A stretch of 44,857 nt of DNA, from the NCBI GenBank assembly GCA_937136055.1, contig CAKZOD010000094.1:1-44857 (forward strand), read 5' to 3'. Shown in pieces: positions 42,833 through 44,857 of this stretch (positions within the stretch are counted from its first letter, which is position 1; every line of letters starts with the position of its first letter). A model generated the notes under the pieces. The model ran no database searches. It saw only the letters and a list, made by a program, of their open reading frames with translations, and was not told where the DNA came from. A program made the position numbers and the translations under genes. This stretch comes from an uncultured Oceanospirillaceae bacterium. Lineage in GTDB: Bacteria; Pseudomonadota; Gammaproteobacteria; Pseudomonadales; Balneatricaceae.

Positions 42833-43300
42833 CTAGACAATGACCTCAGTCATAATTTCGGTTTTGACTGAGTTAGCAATGAAGCATTGCGCGTGAGATT
42901 GGTGGTGCATTTTCTCAAGTTGCTCTATTGTAGGCTGCTTCTCACCTGAAAATTGCACATGAGGTCTGAGTGTCACTTTAGTCATAGCAACTTTACCTTC
43001 TTGATCTTTTCCCATAACCCCCACAGCGTTGTCTAAATATGAATCAACAACATAGCGCCTTTTAGCTGCAACTGATAAAAAGAACAACATATGGCAGCTT
43101 GAAAGTGATGCGATAAAAGCTTCCTCAGGGTCAACATTCTCTTCCACTGAATAGGGTAAGGGGACGATGTGAGGAGAAGATGATGCTTGAACAGTTGCAC
43201 CACCATCAAAACTCCACTCATGCCCTCGGCAATATTTATTATCAATATAACTTTCATCACTAGCTTTTGACCAACTAATTTTTGCAAAATACTCTGACAT
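42833..43300 (-). CDS. OsmC-family peroxiredoxin
   Basis: This encodes a 155-residue OsmC/Ohr-fold protein. Two conserved cysteines, Cys69 (SLSSCHM) and Cys139 (HAQCFIANS), would form the reactive thiol pair reducing organic hydroperoxides. GGAG lies 7 bases before the ATG. It faces away from the ArsR-family regulator across 318 bases; whether that regulator controls it is unknown. Confidence 0.9.
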   Translation of the reverse strand: MSEYFAKISWSKASDESYIDNKYCRGHEWSFDGGATVQASSSPHIVPLPYSVEENVDPEEAFIASLSSCHMLFFLSVAAKRRYVVDSYLDNAVGVMGKDQEGKVAMTKVTLRPHVQFSGEKQPTIEQLEKMHHQSHAQCFIANSVKTEIMTEVIV

Positions 43301-43618
43301 TGGAACTCCATTTGGGTAATTGTCTAACGCCTTCTATGCGGCGTAAAACATTTGGCTAAACGTTCTAGAACCGAGCGTGATCAAATTATTTCGCGCCCCT
43401 TTATGCAATTTTTTACATTGTTTCAAAGACTTAAATAATAGAGTGAAACCGCACTTCCAAGTGCTCTATATCTAACTCCTCAGGGAGTAAAAACAACCTA
43501 GATTTCACAGCGACCGTTTCATATTCATCGGCATTGCCGCTTCTATTTTTTTCAGGTAGTTTATCGTTCTATAAAATCATTGCTTCGATGCGCACCGAAC
43601 TATAGAGATACGACTAAA
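43301..43618. promoter_or_regulatory. divergent OsmC-ArsR intergenic region
   Basis: This 318-base gap contains three short palindromes: GTTCTAGAAC (43362-43371), GCACTT-CC-AAGTGC (43451-43464) and ACTCC-TCAG-GGAGT (43475-43488). Any could be an operator for the adjacent ArsR-family regulator. No gene is visible. Confidence 0.4.
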
Positions 43619-44323
43619 TTGGAACCCAATATTTCTTTCATTTCCAGCTTGATAGGAGATCCTACCCGTTCTCGAATGTTAACCGCATTGATGGGTGGAA
43701 AAGCGCTCACAGCGACTGAGTTAGCATTAGAGGCACAAGTAACAGCACAAACGGCAAGTAGCCATCTAGCAAAGCTTGTAGATGGGCAGTTACTAATTGT
43801 CCGCAAGCAAGGCAGACATAAGTACTTCCAGCTTCATCGACAGGATATAGCGCAGCTAATCGAGCAGTTGTTAAATGTCACATCCAGTAGAAATCACCCA
43901 AAAACGGTCACAGGGCCTGCCGATCCAAGGCTTCGTAATGCTCGTGTTTGCTACGATCATCTTGCGGGTAAATTCAGCGTTGCTCTTTATGATGCATTAA
44001 CACTAAATGGCCATATAGCTGATAAGGGATGCGAAACAATAATAACAAATCAAGGACGGTCATTTTTTAGTACATTAGGCGTAGATTTTGAAGCTTTCTC
44101 AAGAAATAAGCGCCCATTATGTAAATCTTGCTTAGATTGGAGTGAAAGGCGCAATCACTTGGCTGGTAGTTTAGGTCATTGGATATTAGAAGATCTATTA
44201 GCAAAAAAATGGGCGACTAGAGATCTTGATTCTAGGGCTATAAGTTTTACCAAACGAGGAAAAATTTCATTTACCAAAATGTATGATATCGAGGACTTAC
44301 CTAAGACTGAGACAAGTCGCTAA
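43619..44323 (+). CDS. ArsR-family winged-helix regulator with C-terminal cysteine-bearing domain
   Basis: This encodes a 234-residue regulator. The winged helix (about 4-85) reads SLIGDPTRSRMLTALMGGKALTATEL and QTASSHLAKLVDGQLL. The larger C-terminal domain has ARVCYDHLAGKF and CKSCLDWSERRNHLAGSLG, motifs that recur in this subgroup. The start is uncertain: no ATG precedes the domain in frame. TTG at 43619 gives the family-like MEPNISFISSLIGDP; TTG at 43580 is the alternative. The ligand is unknown; cysteines may sense metal or oxidant. Confidence 0.8.
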   Translation: MEPNISFISSLIGDPTRSRMLTALMGGKALTATELALEAQVTAQTASSHLAKLVDGQLLIVRKQGRHKYFQLHRQDIAQLIEQLLNVTSSRNHPKTVTGPADPRLRNARVCYDHLAGKFSVALYDALTLNGHIADKGCETIITNQGRSFFSTLGVDFEAFSRNKRPLCKSCLDWSERRNHLAGSLGHWILEDLLAKKWATRDLDSRAISFTKRGKISFTKMYDIEDLPKTETSR

Positions 44324-44439
44324 TTCACCAAACACCCAGTCATTCACTATTGCTCTAATCTTATTTAAGCAATTTTGAGAAAGTTTTTTCTATAAGTTCG
44401 ACCATAATATACAAACACCAACATATAAGGACTTATTAG

Positions 44440-44646
44440 ATGATTAACAAACTTAGCCATACCTGTATCTACGTACTTGACCATGACAGCGCATATGATT
44501 TCTACGTTAACAAACTAGGTTGCACTGTTGTCACCGATGCGCCAATGGGTGACGATAATCGTTGGCTGACTCTGACGCTACCAGCTCAGAATGGCTTGGA
44601 TGAATATTACAGGACACCCTTACAGATGAGTTTAATTTTTACATAA
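44440..44646 (+). pseudogene. truncated VOC/glyoxalase-fold gene
   Basis: The 68-codon frame starts like a VOC-family protein: LSHTCIYVLDHDSAYDFYVNKLGCTVVTDAP and RWLTLTLPAQ. Homology stops near codon 53, and the last residues (EYYRTPLQMSLIFT) do not fit. A whole VOC domain is about 120-130 residues, so more than half is missing. AAGGA precedes the ATG. The remaining DNA to the window edge does not resume the gene in any frame. Confidence 0.75.
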
Positions 44647-44857
44647 TTCTAGCTAGTTCAGTATTTTTCTTAATGCATCAAACTTAGTGAAAAACGCCTT
44701 TAAATGAGTGCTTTTATCAAATTTTGGGCGAAGTAATACTGTGATTTAAACAATCAGAAAATTAGCTTAGATTTGAAGATTATTTCTAAGCAGGAAATAA
44801 TTTAGAACAAAGGCCAATCCCTCTAATCCAGCCTATTTCTAGCTTTTTTGCATAGGC
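44647..44857. other. right-edge noncoding stretch
   Basis: AT-rich DNA follows the broken VOC gene. A minus-strand open stretch of about 30 codons (near 44652-44745) encodes a basic sequence but has no start and is bounded by stops. Nothing else is seen. Confidence 0.4.

Noticed and set aside
41804..44618. Shared 9-mer GGGTGTCCT (41808 on +, about 44608 on -) as paired element ends
   Set aside because: Nine bases with no longer similarity and no matching target duplication; likely chance.
44652..44745. Minus-strand 30-codon open stretch (transposase C-terminus?)
   Set aside because: Bounded by stops, no start codon context, and not recognisable as any family.

Overview
This window looks like chromosomal DNA of an AT-rich, probably marine gammaproteobacterium related to the Pseudomonadales/Cellvibrionales/Oceanospirillales. 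The gene order supports this: nudE-yrfG-hslR-hslO-pckA, trxA-rho-ubiD-flavin reductase, ruvX-pyrR-pyrB-pyrC', algH-tonB-gshB, tkt-epd-pgk and zapA-6S RNA / ygfB-pepP-ubiH-ubiI are blocks familiar from Pseudomonas-like genomes. The aspartate transcarbamoylase is followed by a dihydroorotase-like subunit that has lost metal ligands, a Pseudomonas-type arrangement. The species cannot be named from the sequence alone.

Layout. (1) 1-6.5 kb is a redox and signalling island. A membrane histidine kinase (minus strand) lies across an 888-base gene-free spacer from a plus-strand run of diheme cytochrome c, CcpA/MauG-type diheme peroxidase, small cupredoxin and a receiver-DUF3369-HD-GYP response regulator. 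(2) 6.5-15.8 kb is housekeeping: nudE, yrfG, hslR, hslO, pckA, trxA, rho, ubiD and a Fre-like flavin reductase, with clear hairpin terminators after trxA, rho and the reductase. (3) 15.8-24.6 kb is a minus-strand block: acetyltransferase, pyrC', pyrB, pyrR, ruvX, algH, tonB, gshB, rsmE and metK. (4) 25-32.6 kb holds tkt, epd and pgk (central carbon), a HlyU-family protein, a HemJ-like membrane protein, a DEDDh exonuclease, a MORN-repeat lipoprotein and a small membrane protein. (5) 32.6-41.3 kb holds ubiJ, ubiE, a 6S RNA candidate, zapA, a coiled-coil TIGR02449-type gene, ygfB, pepP, ubiH, ubiI and rlmI, so ubiquinone genes cluster around the zapA-6S locus. (6) 41.3-44.9 kb is an accessory, decayed region: a dispersed-repeat-like element, the 3' part of an IS110/IS1111 insertion sequence with its noncoding end, an OsmC-family gene, an ArsR-family regulator and a truncated glyoxalase-fold gene.

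Most of the window is ordinary core genome. The parts most worth a second look are the periplasmic redox/HD-GYP signalling cluster; the folded noncoding end of the IS110/IS1111 remnant, which may be a relic bridge (seek) RNA; a ~120-base inverted-repeat element carrying a perfect DnaA box at 29.74-29.86 kb; a hairpin that covers the pckA ribosome binding site; and the 6S RNA candidate. No tRNA, rRNA, CRISPR array or phage module was seen.
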